Part shown: positions 1-9,438 of the stretch, piece after piece
Layout: every line of letters starts with the position of its first letter
Position numbering within the stretch: position 1 is the stretch's first letter
NCBI GenBank assembly: GCA_036852015.1
Contig: JAANDG010000362.1
Location: 5,001 to 69,000 of the forward strand
From: Pelodera strongyloides
Lineage: Eukaryota > Nematoda > Chromadorea > Rhabditida > Rhabditidae
Direction: 5' to 3'
DNA: 64,000 nt
Position numbers and translations under genes: made by a program
The notes under the pieces: generated by a model
What the model was told of the DNA's origin: nothing
What the model saw: the letters and a program-made list of their open reading frames with translations, nothing else
The model's database searches: none

Positions 1-1
1 A

Positions 2-1417
2 GCAGAAAAGAACTACGGTCAGATCGAGAAAGAAGGATTAGGTATTTTCTGGGGCCTCAAGAAGTTCTACAAGTATCTTTTAGGCAGAAAATTCACTCTT
101 GTGACGGATCACAAGCCGCTGGTCTCGATTTTTGGATCCAAGAATGGAATCCCGGTTACAACAGCAAATCGACTGCAGAGATGGGCACTCTACATCAGAA
201 ACTTCGATTTCAAGATTGTCTTCAAACCAACAAGTGAGATGGGCTGTGCGGATGTCTTGTCAAGGTTGATCCCGACGTACACAGGATCTACAGAGGACGT
301 GGTGATAGCGAGTGTGGAAGTGGATGGATACGCCAATCTACATCGTGGAACCATCGCGGCGCTGCCCGTGACAGCCATGATGATTCAAGAGGCTACCGCA
401 GCGGACAAGACATTGCAAGTCGTATTGGAATCTCACAAGACTGGGAATTGGCCGGTTAGTTCTAAAGATGTTAAGCAATTCGAGAATAGAAAATTGTCGC
501 TCTCGGAGGACAATGGAATCCTGATGTGTGCGGAAAGAATAGTCATCCCCGCGACACTAAGAGGAAGGATTCTCAAACAGCTACACATGGGACATCAAGG
601 CATCGTTAGGACGAAGTCGCTCGCTCGAAGGATGGTATATTGGCCAGGAATCGACGACGACATCGAGAAGATGGTGAAGTCGTGTGCAAGCTGTATGAAA
701 GCGCAGAAAGCGCCGGTGAAAACAAATTTGGAATCGTGGAACAAGACAGAGAGGCCGTGGCAGAGGGTTCACGCAGACTTCGCTGGACCGCTGGAAGGTA
801 AATTTTACTTACTGGTAGTAGATTCGTACAGTAAGTGGCCTGAAATTGTTTGTATGGATAGGATTACATCCAACGCCACGATTTCCAATTTGAAGAAGAT
901 TTTCGCTCAGTTCGGTATGCCAGACACACTGGTAACAGATAATGGAACTCAGTTCACGAGTGGAGAGTTCGCATTGTTCTGTGCAAAGAATGGGGTGGAG
1001 CACATTCGCTCACCGCCAGTCCACCCGCAATCGAATGGACAAGTGGAGAGGTTCGTCGACAGTTTTAAGCGGGCGCTGCTGAAGTTAAAAGGGGAGGGAA
1101 GCCCTGCTGAGAATCTTCAAACATTTCTGCTCTCCTATAGAATGACCCCGAGCGATTCTGTACCGAATCGGATGTCGCCGGCGGAAGCATTTCTTGGAAG
1201 AAAACTCCGGACATCTTGGGATCTACTGAAGCCAAAGGCCGAAAGAAAGATGCTCAAGGATGTTCGTATGGAGGCGCAGTTTAACAAGAAGCATGGTTCG
1301 CAACCAAAGGTTTTTCTTCCTGGAACCTTGGTATATGTTCGTGACTACCGTAACCCGAGTAAGCCAACCTGGATAGAAGCGACTGTTGTGAAGACGACAT
1401 GGAGCGGTGCTCTATGA
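2..1417 (+). pseudogene. Ty3/gypsy retrotransposon A: RNase H end plus integrase, 5'-cut by window edge, frameshifted
   Basis: The reading frame is already open at base 2, so the element enters from the left of the window. It starts inside the RNase H domain (TDHKPL near bases 104-121). The integrase follows: an HHCC zinc module (HMGHQG, then CASC about 30 residues later, bases 585-700), then the DDE core with D in HADFAGP (about 765), D in VTDNGTQF (about 935) and E in GQVERF (about 1045). The frame ends with a stop at 1417, but the homologous C-terminal tail continues in the +1 frame from about 1395 (bases 1407-1733). Comparison with element B, where the same region is one frame, points to a single-base frameshift near 1395. 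As seen, this copy cannot make a full integrase and is called a pseudogene; earlier domains lie outside the window. Confidence 0.9.
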
Positions 1418-1733
1418 CGTGAAGATCGAAGGACAACAGAAGACACACCGACGTCACGCTAACCAGATGCGGTCTCGATCAACTAGGACGCCTGGTGCCC
1501 TAGACATCCTACTGGATACGTTTGATCTGGAGCCGATTGCTGAACAGAAAGTAAGGAACCATGACCCGCCACACATCTACGGTATTGATTTGGATGTACA
1601 CGACGATACTACACCGACGACCCCGAAGGACACTACGGATGGAGCCGCGAAGGACAAGCCGAGGAGCCCAACTTCGCCAGTGCTGCGAAAATCTACTAGG
1701 ACGAGACGTGCCCCGGATCGACTTCAGTATTAA
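1407..1733 (+). pseudogene. Element A integrase C-terminal tail, displaced frame
   Basis: A 108-codon frame overlaps the end of the integrase frame by a few bases. It begins with residues that match the element B integrase C-terminus (basic stretch with HANQMRSR, equivalent to HMNQLRKR in B) and runs through an acidic/proline-rich tail to a stop at 1733. It is the downstream half of the same protein, separated by the frameshift near 1395, not an independent gene. The stop is followed within about 40 bases by the polypurine tract that primes plus-strand synthesis. Confidence 0.8.
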
Positions 1734-1764
1734 GCTCAAGATTAAGCCATATTAAGTTGTTAGC

Positions 1765-1776
1765 TAAAAAGGGAGG
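1765..1776 (+). other. Polypurine tract of element A
   Basis: The purine run AAAAAGGGAGG lies immediately before the TGTTAGG start of the LTR. Element B has an equivalent AGGGGAGG at the same position. This is the standard location of the plus-strand primer in LTR retrotransposons. Confidence 0.7.
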
Positions 1777-2029
1777 TGTTAGGTATAACGTATACCTAGG
1801 AATTTAGTATTGTCATATATTTACTATCTAGAGAATTAGCATCGCATTAGCATACGAGCGCGTTCCATAAATAGTAGCGCTCTAGCCAGTGAGGGATCGG
1901 ATTATACCGACCTCTACTTTCGTTTCTACAATATATTCTGTGGTCTGCAATAAAACTCTACTCTACCCGTGTGTCATCTGATTACTACATCGTGTGTACA
2001 CTGGAGTACACAACACTCTACACTACACA
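1777..2029 (+). repeat. 3' LTR of element A (253 bp, TG...CA)
   Basis: Begins TGTTAGGTATAACG directly after the polypurine tract and ends CACTACACA. It contains an AATAAA polyadenylation-type signal near 1950. The matching 5' LTR must be outside the window, so LTR divergence (insertion age) cannot be judged. Only two bases separate it from the next LTR-like sequence at 2032. Confidence 0.65.
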
Positions 2030-2031
2030 TA

Positions 2032-2207
2032 TGTTAGGGAAACGTATACTTATGCACGATATAGTAAGGCATTCTAAATAGCGTATTAGCATAAGTATCA
2101 TTGCTATATATAGTCGCCGTTATGTATAGATGACATGTTCAATCTACTTCTCGCTCTCCGTTGTCAGACTACAATAAACGCTTTGGCTACGTTTGGACTC
2201 CACAACA
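2032..2207 (+). repeat. LTR C: complete solo or orphan LTR (176 bp, TG...CA)
   Basis: Begins TGTTAGGGAAACG, ends CTCCACAACA and holds an AATAAA signal near 2172. It differs in sequence from LTRs A and B. The 54 bases after it (2208-2261) match host WD40-gene sequence found again at 5722-5775, so this is the right-hand LTR of an insertion into that gene. Its last 100 bases (2108-2207) are repeated exactly at 5622-5721. Confidence 0.6.
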
Positions 2208-2261
2208 ATGAAGTACCCTGGAAAAAACTCGTTCAGCGTATCTGCTAATTTTAGTAAATTA
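2108..2261 (+). repeat. 154-bp direct repeat, left copy
   Basis: Identical by eye to 5622-5775. It consists of the last 100 bp of LTR C plus 54 bp of host sequence that reads as a splice acceptor and intron of the minus-strand WD40 gene. It ends exactly where the internal region of element B begins. See the finding on how element B came to be bracketed by it. Confidence 0.9.
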
Positions 2262-2262
2262 A

Positions 2263-5200
2263 TTGGAATTGGACACTGGAGCTGATGTCACACTGATCGA
2301 TCGAGCTACATGGAGGTCATTGGGATCGCCGACGCTGGAGAATGTGGACACAAAATTGAAAGCTGCCAATGGAACACCGATCGCCGTGATGGGACGTCTG
2401 AGGACAGATTTCGCGTGCAAGGAATTCAGTGGTCACGGAAGCTGCTATGTGACCGAGGATATTAAACTACTGGGAATCGATTGGATCGACCAGCTGCCGC
2501 CGTTCAAGGAAACATTCGATACAATGTGTTGTACAGTGAAGACTACCGAATTGACGGAAGGACTTCGACTGGAGTTTCCGGATGTGTTCAAGAAGGAGTT
2601 GGGACGATGTTCGAAGATGAAAGCCCGGTTTGTACTGAAGAAGGATGCTCAACCGATTTTCGCCGCGAAGAGAAAGATACCGTTCGCTGTGGAACTGCTG
2701 GTAATGAAGGAGATCGACAGGCTCGTCGAGCAAGGAGTCGTCTCGCCAGTGGAGTATTCAAGATGGGCCGCGCCAATCGTCGCTGTGAAGAAAAAGACTG
2801 TAGCCGTGAGGGTGTGCTCAGACTTTTCGACAGGACTCAACGACGCTTTGGAACTGCATCGCCACCCATTACCGACAGCAGAAGAAATCTTCGCGCAACT
2901 CAATGGAGGAAAATATTTCACGCAGATCGACTTCGCTGATGCTTATCTGCAGATCGAAGTTGAAGAATCTTCAAAGGAACTGGTCACGATTACGACGCAG
3001 AAGGGATTGTTCCGGTACAATCGCCTACCCTTTGGAGTCAAATCTGCACCCGGCATATTTCAACAAGTGATGGATTCGATGATCGCAGGATTGGAAGGAT
3101 GTGCTGCCTATTTGGATGATGTGATCGTCACCGGAGGATCATTGGAGGAGCACAACAGGAACGTCCGCAATCTATTTGAGAGGATCAACGATTATGGTTT
3201 TCGTGTTCGACTGGAGAAATGCAGTTTCGGCCAGCGACAGATCCGTTTCCTGGGACATGTTATCGACAAGGACGGCCGTCGACCGGACCCAGAGAAGATT
3301 GCCGCGATCAAGAATATGCCGGAACCCAAGAACCTGCAGCAGGTTGAATCGTTTCTTGGGTTAGTTAGTTATTATTCGTCTTTTGTATCAGATATGCGTT
3401 CATTTCGTGCACCATTGGACGCGCTGAAGAAAAAGGACACCGAGTTCGTCTGGTCCAAGGATTGCAAAGAAGCCTTCGAGAAGCTCAAAGAAGTGTTGCA
3501 ATCGGATCTTCTCTTGACGCACTACGATCCAAAGATGGAGATTGTGGTGGCAGCAGATGCAAGCGACTACGGGATTGGAGCAGTCATCTCTCACCGATAC
3601 CCGAATGGAATGGAAAAGGCAATATGGCATTGCAGTCGCGCCCTCACGCCTGCGGAGAAGAATTATGGACAGATTGAGAAGGAAGCACTCGCCCTAGTGT
3701 ATGCCGTAAGGAAATTTCACCGCTACATATATGGACGACTCTTCATGTTGTTGACTGATCACAAGCCACTGCTTGCCGTGTTTGGAAGCAGGAAAGGAAT
3801 ATCGGTTCACTCAACAAATCGCCTTCAAAGATGGTCCCTTGTGCTACTGGCTTACGATTTCAAGATCCAGTACCGATCAACTACCAGCTTTGGACAGGCC
3901 GATGCATTATCAAGACTGATTGCTACGCAACACGTGCCAGAAGAAGATATCGTCATTGGAATGATTGAGGACGACGTCGCCGCCGTGTATTTGGATGCGA
4001 TCAGGACTTTGCCAGTTATGCAAAAGGACATTCGTGCTGCAATGGAAAAGGACCATGTGTTACCGAATATCGTGGAATCTGTGAAGACTGGGAGATGGTG
4101 TCAAGGAAAACCCGGATCTGCCCTGCACAACTTTCACAGTAGAAGAATGGAATTATCGATATTCGAGGGATGCCTTTTCCTGGGACGTAGGATTGTGGTA
4201 CCGCACTCACTGCAAGGAAGAGTGTTGAGGATGCTGCACGACGGACACCCTGGAGCAACACGAATGAAGAGGTTGGCGAGGAACAACGTCTACTGGCAAG
4301 GAATGGACAAGGACATCGAGAATTTGGTCAAGAGTTGTGTACCTTGCCAAAGTGCCGCGAAGATGCCCTTGAAGAACGAACTGAAACCATGGCCCGACTG
4401 CACTCGTGCAATGGAGAGGATTCATATTGATTTCGCTGGACCAATGGAAGGACGTATGTACCTGGTGGTCGTGGATGCCTACTCCAAGTGGCCGGAAATA
4501 AGAGAGATGACAACGACATCCGCCACTGCTACGATTAAAGAGGTTGGTAAAATATTTGCACAATTTGGCTTCCCTGAAGTACTTGTGTCAGATAATGGTT
4601 CGCAGTTCACATCGAAGGAGTTTGAAGAATACTACCGGAGAAGTGGGATCAAGCATGTGAAAACGCCACCATTTCACCCCCAATCAAATGGACAAGCTGA
4701 ACGTTTTGTGGATACGTTCAAGAGGACTCTCAAGAAACTGAAGGGAGAGGGAACGACAGCCGAAATGCTGCAGAAGTTCCTGATGACTTACCGTTCGACT
4801 CCGTGCACATCTTCACCTGGAAAACGATCGCCTGCAGAAAACTTTATTGGCCGACCGTTGAGAACTCCGTTGACTACGCTATCTCGAACGTCTCGAAGAA
4901 GTGTAAAAGAAGAAAACCATCTTCCCGAGGAAAGAAGAACGAAGATGGAGGAACAGTTCAATCGTCATCATGGTGCTCGCAACAAGGAATTGACTGCAGA
5001 CGCCCTAGTATATGCTCGTGATTACAAGAATCCAGCAAAGCCGACGTGGATACCTGCTCGTGTGCTGAGGAAGATTGGAAGAACAATCTACGAAGTAATT
5101 ACGACCGATGGACGGACTTGGAAGCGACACATGAACCAGCTGCGGAAACGTTACAACGAAGATGTGCTGCCTACGATGTGGGAAGACTTCGACTTGAAAC

Positions 5201-5397
5201 AAGAAGACGCACAACCCGCCGACGGATCTACATCAACTGCGATCGACGTCACTGGTGACATATCGACAGGATGGGACGATTCGGATTCGGACTCGGACAC
5301 CGATGCTGGAACGACGTACAGACGACCAACGAGGAATTGTGGCCCACCGAAGAAGCTCGTCATGGATCCGTCCAATAAGAAATACTCTTTTAATTAA
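2263..5397 (+). CDS. Ty3/gypsy retrotransposon B: protease-RT-RNase H-integrase polyprotein, 5'-truncated
   Basis: A single uninterrupted frame of about 1,044 codons. Domains in order: aspartic protease with DTGA at residues 4-7; reverse transcriptase with the YLDD catalytic box near residue 284; RNase H with DAS (about 432) and TDHKPL (about 499); integrase zinc module HDGHPG...CVPC (about 660-690); DDE core with D in HIDFAGP (about 723), D in VSDNGSQF (about 776) and E in GQAERF (about 812); acidic Asp/Ser-rich tail. The order protease-RT-RNase H-integrase is that of Ty3/gypsy (Metaviridae-type) elements. There is no gag, no start ATG (a TAA immediately precedes the frame) and no 5' LTR, so it is a 5'-truncated copy starting within the protease. 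All catalytic motifs I checked are present. It runs antisense to the WD40 gene that it interrupts. Confidence 0.93.
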   Translation: MELDTGADVTLIDRATWRSLGSPTLENVDTKLKAANGTPIAVMGRLRTDFACKEFSGHGSCYVTEDIKLLGIDWIDQLPPFKETFDTMCCTVKTTELTEGLRLEFPDVFKKELGRCSKMKARFVLKKDAQPIFAAKRKIPFAVELLVMKEIDRLVEQGVVSPVEYSRWAAPIVAVKKKTVAVRVCSDFSTGLNDALELHRHPLPTAEEIFAQLNGGKYFTQIDFADAYLQIEVEESSKELVTITTQKGLFRYNRLPFGVKSAPGIFQQVMDSMIAGLEGCAAYLDDVIVTGGSLEEHNRNVRNLFERINDYGFRVRLEKCSFGQRQIRFLGHVIDKDGRRPDPEKIAAIKNMPEPKNLQQVESFLGLVSYYSSFVSDMRSFRAPLDALKKKDTEFVWSKDCKEAFEKLKEVLQSDLLLTHYDPKMEIVVAADASDYGIGAVISHRYPNGMEKAIWHCSRALTPAEKNYGQIEKEALALVYAVRKFHRYIYGRLFMLLTDHKPLLAVFGSRKGISVHSTNRLQRWSLVLLAYDFKIQYRSTTSFGQADALSRLIATQHVPEEDIVIGMIEDDVAAVYLDAIRTLPVMQKDIRAAMEKDHVLPNIVESVKTGRWCQGKPGSALHNFHSRRMELSIFEGCLFLGRRIVVPHSLQGRVLRMLHDGHPGATRMKRLARNNVYWQGMDKDIENLVKSCVPCQSAAKMPLKNELKPWPDCTRAMERIHIDFAGPMEGRMYLVVVDAYSKWPEIREMTTTSATATIKEVGKIFAQFGFPEVLVSDNGSQFTSKEFEEYYRRSGIKHVKTPPFHPQSNGQAERFVDTFKRTLKKLKGEGTTAEMLQKFLMTYRSTPCTSSPGKRSPAENFIGRPLRTPLTTLSRTSRRSVKEENHLPEERRTKMEEQFNRHHGARNKELTADALVYARDYKNPAKPTWIPARVLRKIGRTIYEVITTDGRTWKRHMNQLRKRYNEDVLPTMWEDFDLKQEDAQPADGSTSTAIDVTGDISTGWDDSDSDSDTDAGTTYRRPTRNCGPPKKLVMDPSNKKYSFN

Positions 5398-5406
5398 TAG
5401 GGGAGG
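5396..5406 (+). other. Polypurine tract of element B
   Basis: The purine run AATAGGGGAGG overlaps the stop codon region of the polyprotein and abuts the TGTTGGG start of the LTR, the expected plus-strand primer position. Confidence 0.65.
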
Positions 5407-5621
5407 TGTTGGGAACACTACCTTTGAAACGTAGTATTTTACTGTTCCATTATGCTATATTCATTAGTCTACGACTAGTCATTGTTTACGTCTAGAAACG
5501 TTATTATAGACGTATTTGCATATATAGCATTAATATATATACCTGGTGAAATAGCGTATAGATATTGTCTTGCCTGCTACAATAAACTACTCTACTCTAC
5601 GTGTGCCTCGTGGTCGCATCA
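5407..5621 (+). repeat. 3' LTR of element B (215 bp, TG...CA)
   Basis: Begins TGTTGGGAACACTACC after the polypurine tract and ends TGGTCGCATCA; an AATAAA signal lies near 5581. No partner LTR exists upstream of the polyprotein, which confirms that the 5' end of element B was lost. It is followed directly by the second copy of the 154-bp direct repeat. Confidence 0.75.
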
Positions 5622-5775
5622 ATATAGTCGCCGTTATGTATAGATGACATGTTCAATCTACTTCTCGCTCTCCGTTGTCAGACTACAATAAACGCTTTGG
5701 CTACGTTTGGACTCCACAACAATGAAGTACCCTGGAAAAAACTCGTTCAGCGTATCTGCTAATTTTAGTAAATTA
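5622..5775 (+). repeat. 154-bp direct repeat, right copy
   Basis: Identical by eye to 2108-2261: the last 100 bp of LTR C followed by 54 bp of WD40-gene sequence. Here the host part continues without a break into the WD40 exon at 5793, so this is the copy still connected to the gene. Confidence 0.9.
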
Positions 5776-6777
5776 TTGGAAGAAAATAATACTTGCCGCA
5801 AGTCCATTGTGTGCGTCGTGGAGCGTAATAGTTGAAAACCCGACGATACATGCCAGGATGCCATTCTCTAGAGCCACTGACATTATCATGCTTTCGTGTT
5901 CGTAATCATCAATTTTCTGTAGAGAGGAGAATTATCCAAATTTTTCATTGTTTTAAGCTAAATAACCGATGAAAACTATAGTTTATTATGCTCAGGACAG
6001 TTTGGTTGCATCCATTTAGCTTCCGTCTTGTAGTAGTATTTGATCGGAAGAAACAAGCAATAGATCGTTCGTGAACGCGGATAATATGGAAAAATATGTG
6101 TATTCTCAATTAGGCCTGAACGTTTTTAAAGGGACAGGGTCATCTCGAATTGCACCTTTTTTATAATTTCTATCGATAGTATGACCCATGATGGTCAAAA
6201 TGCGGAAATTGCCGAAAATTTCCTTTGCTTCTCGAGCCAGAATAAAAACATCTGGCTACCGTAGCCGTAGTCAAATTAGAGGTGCAGAGAGTGCTGAGAA
6301 TATATAGAGGGCGGTAAGCATCTCCAGCCCCACCACGCTATTTCGCACATGTAACACAGTTTGGCGTACCGTCTGACTGCGGCTACGGTACGCCAGTTGT
6401 TTTTATTCAGCCGAGGTAGCTTAGCTTTTTTGCTTGCTATTGGCAGCGCTATCGCGCTAACAAAGGATTTTTCTATGTATCTTTTTATGTTTATGGATAA
6501 TTGGAGTAAAAAGACAACAATGAAGTGACTGCGATCCTTTAATATAGTAGTCTGGCTTTTTACTTTTACATGTAGCTTACAGACACATCAGATAAAAGAA
6601 AGCAACAAATACAAACAAGTTCAACCAAACACCTACCCTTACTGACGCATTGTCTATGTTCCATTGTTTTACGCATCTGTCGAGAGATCCACTTATAAAT
6701 TGATCTGCACCGCACATAGCAATACCACAAACGGTATTTCCATGTGCTATGGTTTCAAATAGAAGACCGTCATTATC
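5722..6777 (-). pseudogene. WD40-repeat protein gene fragment interrupted by LTR elements
   Basis: Exons on the minus strand. 6777 to about 6637: acceptor TTTTCAG, phase 0, encodes a clear WD repeat with the core SGSLDRCVKQWNID; two donors are possible (GTAGGT after 6637, or GTAAGG after 6643, both in phase). 5916-5793: acceptor CTCTACAG, encodes the next, more degenerate repeat containing ITLHDAHNG; donor GTATTA. A 61-bp intron, then acceptor TTTTCCAG and a third exon that starts at 5731 and is broken by the LTR end at 5722 after only 10 bases. WD40 repeats build beta-propeller scaffolds for protein complexes; which family this is I cannot tell. Upstream exons were not found, and the 3' part would lie beyond the retroelements to the left. 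The intron 6636-5917 carries a MITE. Confidence 0.65.
6126..6542. mobile_element. MITE-like element, TTAAAGGGACAGGGTC family, in WD40 intron
   Basis: Starts TTAAAGGGACAGGGTCATC and ends GTGACTGCGATCCTTTAA, with TTAA at each edge. The same right terminus (GTAGTGACTGCGATCCTTTAA) recurs near 22993-23012 and, slightly changed, near 36863-36882. No coding capacity is visible. It probably belongs to the TTAA-targeting non-autonomous DNA elements that fill this window. Confidence 0.5.
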
Positions 6778-6920
6778 CTGAAAACGTAATGAATGAAGTA
6801 AAGAATGAAGTCCTTCTGTACCCAGTATATTAAACAAAAGGGGAAACTCAAACTAGTGGAAGGTCAGGAATTCTTACACGTAGTGTAAAGCAACAAAAAG
6901 CAGTCTTGTAAATATTGTGA

Positions 6921-6996
6921 GGTTATCTGGTAGTGTAGTGGATAGGGTTTGCTGGTGAACGGAAGGTCACGGGTTCCACTCCCCTCTGCGGTGAGC
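6921..6996 (+). repeat. tRNA-like sequence (pol III A/B-box-like), pseudogene or SINE head
   Basis: Contains an A-box-like TGGTAGTGTAGTGGAT and, about 45 bases later, a B-box-like GGTTCCACTCC (consensus GGTTCRANTCC). A complete cloverleaf does not form, so it is called tRNA-derived rather than a tRNA gene. Confidence 0.35.
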
Positions 6997-7199
6997 AAAT
7001 TTCCAGAAGAAATGCTAACGCACGCTTCTGTTGTCTAGGCTCCACAATTGCAAATGACTGTCGGTGCACCGATTTCTTAAGTATTCATCCGAAGTTGATA
7101 TGCAGAATCGGTTCGAGGAGTTATTGAACAACTTTACCACCTCAATTTCTCTTTCGCTGCATGAGGTCACTTGCCTGTAATTGTATTTTTATTCGATAG

Positions 7200-7413
7200 T
7201 CAACTTTATTTGCTCCACCACAATTTACAGAAAACACTCCACACTTTCAACGATACAATGCAACCTTTGAGCCAGTTCGCAGCACTGCACATGCATACCT
7301 TCCAGCTCAGCAAGGAGACAAATCATGAATACCAGGGCCTGGAATTGTTGGATGATTCGCGCAAGTTGCAGCAAGAGCAAACTTCTGTTTCGCTAAGCAC
7401 CTTAGCCGTGTAA
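7200..7413 (+). CDS. Possible terminal exon of an unrecognised helical protein
   Basis: The frame from about 7200 to the stop at 7411-7413 encodes a polar, Gln/Leu/His-rich stretch of about 70 residues with heptad-like leucines (ending with a Ser-rich segment before the stop) and no low-complexity bias. An acceptor could be TTCGATAG at 7192-7199, which is weak. Its composition looks coding, but no upstream exon, homologue or polyadenylation signal was identified. It could be the last exon of a gene lying to the left, or a chance open frame. Confidence 0.25.
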
Positions 7414-7451
7414 ATGGCGGGCTGCACGCGTAGAATAGCCCATAGATCAAC

Positions 7452-7633
7452 TAAACCGAAATACTAGCCCCTTTTTGAAACACAACGAGTACACCAGCAT
7501 TAGTGCGCAGCATATGCAAATGCACTTGAATTAGAATAAAAAAAACGAGGAGAATCGAGTAAATTTGCATACGCTGCATACTAATGCATTTGTCCGCGAT
7601 ACGTTGCAAAAACCGACCACTACTTCGCTTTAA
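7452..7633. mobile_element. MITE R1 copy (diverged)
   Basis: Left end TAAACCGAAATACTAGCC, right end ACTACTTCGCTTTAA, with the family's internal TTAGAATAAAAAA and octamer-like ATTTGCAT segments. It is more diverged than most copies. See the R1 copy at 48413-48584 for the family description. Confidence 0.65.
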
Positions 7634-7771
7634 TTAAATATAAATAACGTCGGTTATAGGAAATGTAACCTCTTTTGTTGATTCCAATAGGTCCAAGCGT
7701 CCTCTTCTTTCCATATATCATCCCAGTTCCTAAACTATTCTTTGGTCGATGTGCGGATAAGATGACTAGTC

Positions 7772-7908
7772 CTGCGGCCATATTCATCATTCCGATTCCC
7801 TCGGGGAAATAGTCCCTGGGGACAGAAAATAGTACTCTAACGTGAGACACGCAGTGAAAAGGGCGTGGAATTCCCCATGGGGAATGGAGTGGTGAATACG
7901 GCCTCTGC
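7772..7908. mobile_element. MITE R12 copy a (GCGGCCATATTCATC... ends)
   Basis: Terminal inverted repeats: left CTGCGGCCATATTCATCATT, right GTGGTGAATACGGCCTCTGCAG, with inner CCCTCGGGGAAATAGTCCC and CCCCATGGGG self-complementary blocks. Related copies at 15554-15688 and 47142-47324. Confidence 0.7.
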
Positions 7909-7939
7909 AGTTATCAAAAAACATGCCTGGCTACCAAAG

Positions 7940-8120
7940 ATCGACTCCCCCCCCCCAGGGCAGGACAAATTTCCCCTTCCTCAAAACAAAGCCATGAATG
8001 TTGGGAAGGTGCTCCCAGAGTCTGGGAGGTGACATAGAGAGAGAGATCACGTGATTCAGTGATAGTTAGAGAAAAATACTCCCAACTGGGAAGACTCCCA
8101 GTCTCCCAGTACTCGTGGGC
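7940..8120. repeat. Nested small palindromes in a CTCCCAG-rich segment
   Basis: Contains repeated CTCCCAG/CTGGGAG units in both orientations (7948-8010 and 8080-8115), a C10 run near 7947-7956 and a short GA tract. It could fold into several hairpins. No gene is visible between 7909 and 8370; (AAT)n lies at 8246-8264. Confidence 0.5.
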
Positions 8121-8370
8121 ACTCGGAGGATAGAGGAGGTTCATTTTCAAATTCTAAACATACCACAATGGAGACTTTTGGAATGTTTCAACGTCGCATA
8201 ATTGTGAATGCAGCGGGTGTTTCTGAAATGATAATCAGCAAAATAATAATAATAATAATAATATTTATCAAATACAATTTTAATGCACGATACAGTAAGC
8301 TGACATGATGATGTGCATAGTATACGGTAGAATTTCCAGGCGATTTAGTTGGGCTTGCAGTGTCTTCAAC

Positions 8371-8687
8371 GTGAAACTTGGCGACATCGCCAAAAATGAG
8401 GGTCCGCCACAGCGGGGTGGCGCACTCCGCCTAAGGTGCGCGGCGGGTGCGCCGGAGTGCGCGATGGTAAATGGCGCACGTACGGCGGTCTCAGGGCGCA
8501 CCTGGAGCGCACCTACGGCGGACTTGCCGCGGAACCTACGAAAAGTTCGCCGCTGGTTCGCCCAACTGCGTTGAATATCCTTTCCCGGACCTGTGGCGCG
8601 CCTGCCGCGCGCTCTAGGCGCAGTGCGCCGCCCCGCTGTGGCGGACCCTTATTTTTGGAGCGGCGATGTCTCCAAGTTTCCCCAGTG
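8371..8687. repeat. GC-rich inverted-repeat element
   Basis: Left arm 8371-8445 (GAAACTTGGCGACATCGCC, then GGTCCGCCACAGCGGGG) is the imperfect reverse complement of the right arm 8601-8687 (CCCCGCTGTGGCGGACC, then GGCGATGTCTCCAAGTTT). The centre carries direct CGCACCTACGGCGG-type repeats. The G+C content stands far above the surrounding DNA. Open frames across it are on both strands and simply reflect the stop-poor composition. Probably a non-autonomous DNA element. Confidence 0.7.
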
Positions 8688-8699
8688 TTCGGTAACTAA

Positions 8700-9430
8700 C
8701 AGGTACAAAAAAGAGCGAAGAAATAATGGATTTTCTAATCATAAAAAAATCAGTCAAGAATGTGGATAATAACTCTATACCTGTATTCTGAGATTCCACC
8801 ACCTTTCGCTATTGACCACACTGAAAATAATTCCAACAATCAGCCCTATTACCTTGCCATGCCGCGGTTGCTTTGTACCCCTTGTTTTGAATTACTCTAT
8901 TCATGTGTTGAAATTCTATTCAAATTTTGAAACCAAGTTACTCCAGTATACTCTAACTAGACGGCTACGCCGCCTCAGGCGACACAGCAAGAAAAGGGAA
9001 TTTTTTGCACTTATATGAAACATCTTTATTCGACTGCATTTTCAAGAGTTGTGAAAAGTTGCGCTACTTTTTTCAAAAGTCTGGAACGTAGAACTAGAAA
9101 TGGCGTACCGGCGTACGTTTTTGGCTCCTCTTAACTCTTCCGAGAACAGACTTGAGATATGCGAATTTTCGTTGCCGACATCGGGCCAAATAAACCTTTC
9201 TCTTTTATATAATAAAAAATGGCAAACTTGTATTGTGCCAAGGGCCAAAATGCCCTTTCACTACGTTCACAACCTTACGTTACGTTATTTGCATGCTATT
9301 GTAAGTTCCAGACGGTTTACGTGCTAAAAGTAAACAGATTGAGGTAAACCATAAAACCTCTACTAAACACTTTCAAGTTTCAAGTGTACATTTTTCTTTC
9401 GCTTTTTTAGTCAAACGAGGAATGCATGTC
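8700..9430. other. No recognisable feature
   Basis: A+T-rich sequence. Several short open frames (for example 9100-9327 on the plus strand) were inspected, and none shows a domain, good splice boundaries or similarity to other parts of the window. Confidence 0.5.
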
Positions 9431-9438
9431 GAACTTAC

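Noticed and set aside
2108..5775. Reading the 154-bp direct repeat as the two LTRs of element B
   Set aside because: Element B has its own, different LTR at 5407-5621, and the repeat contains host intron sequence.
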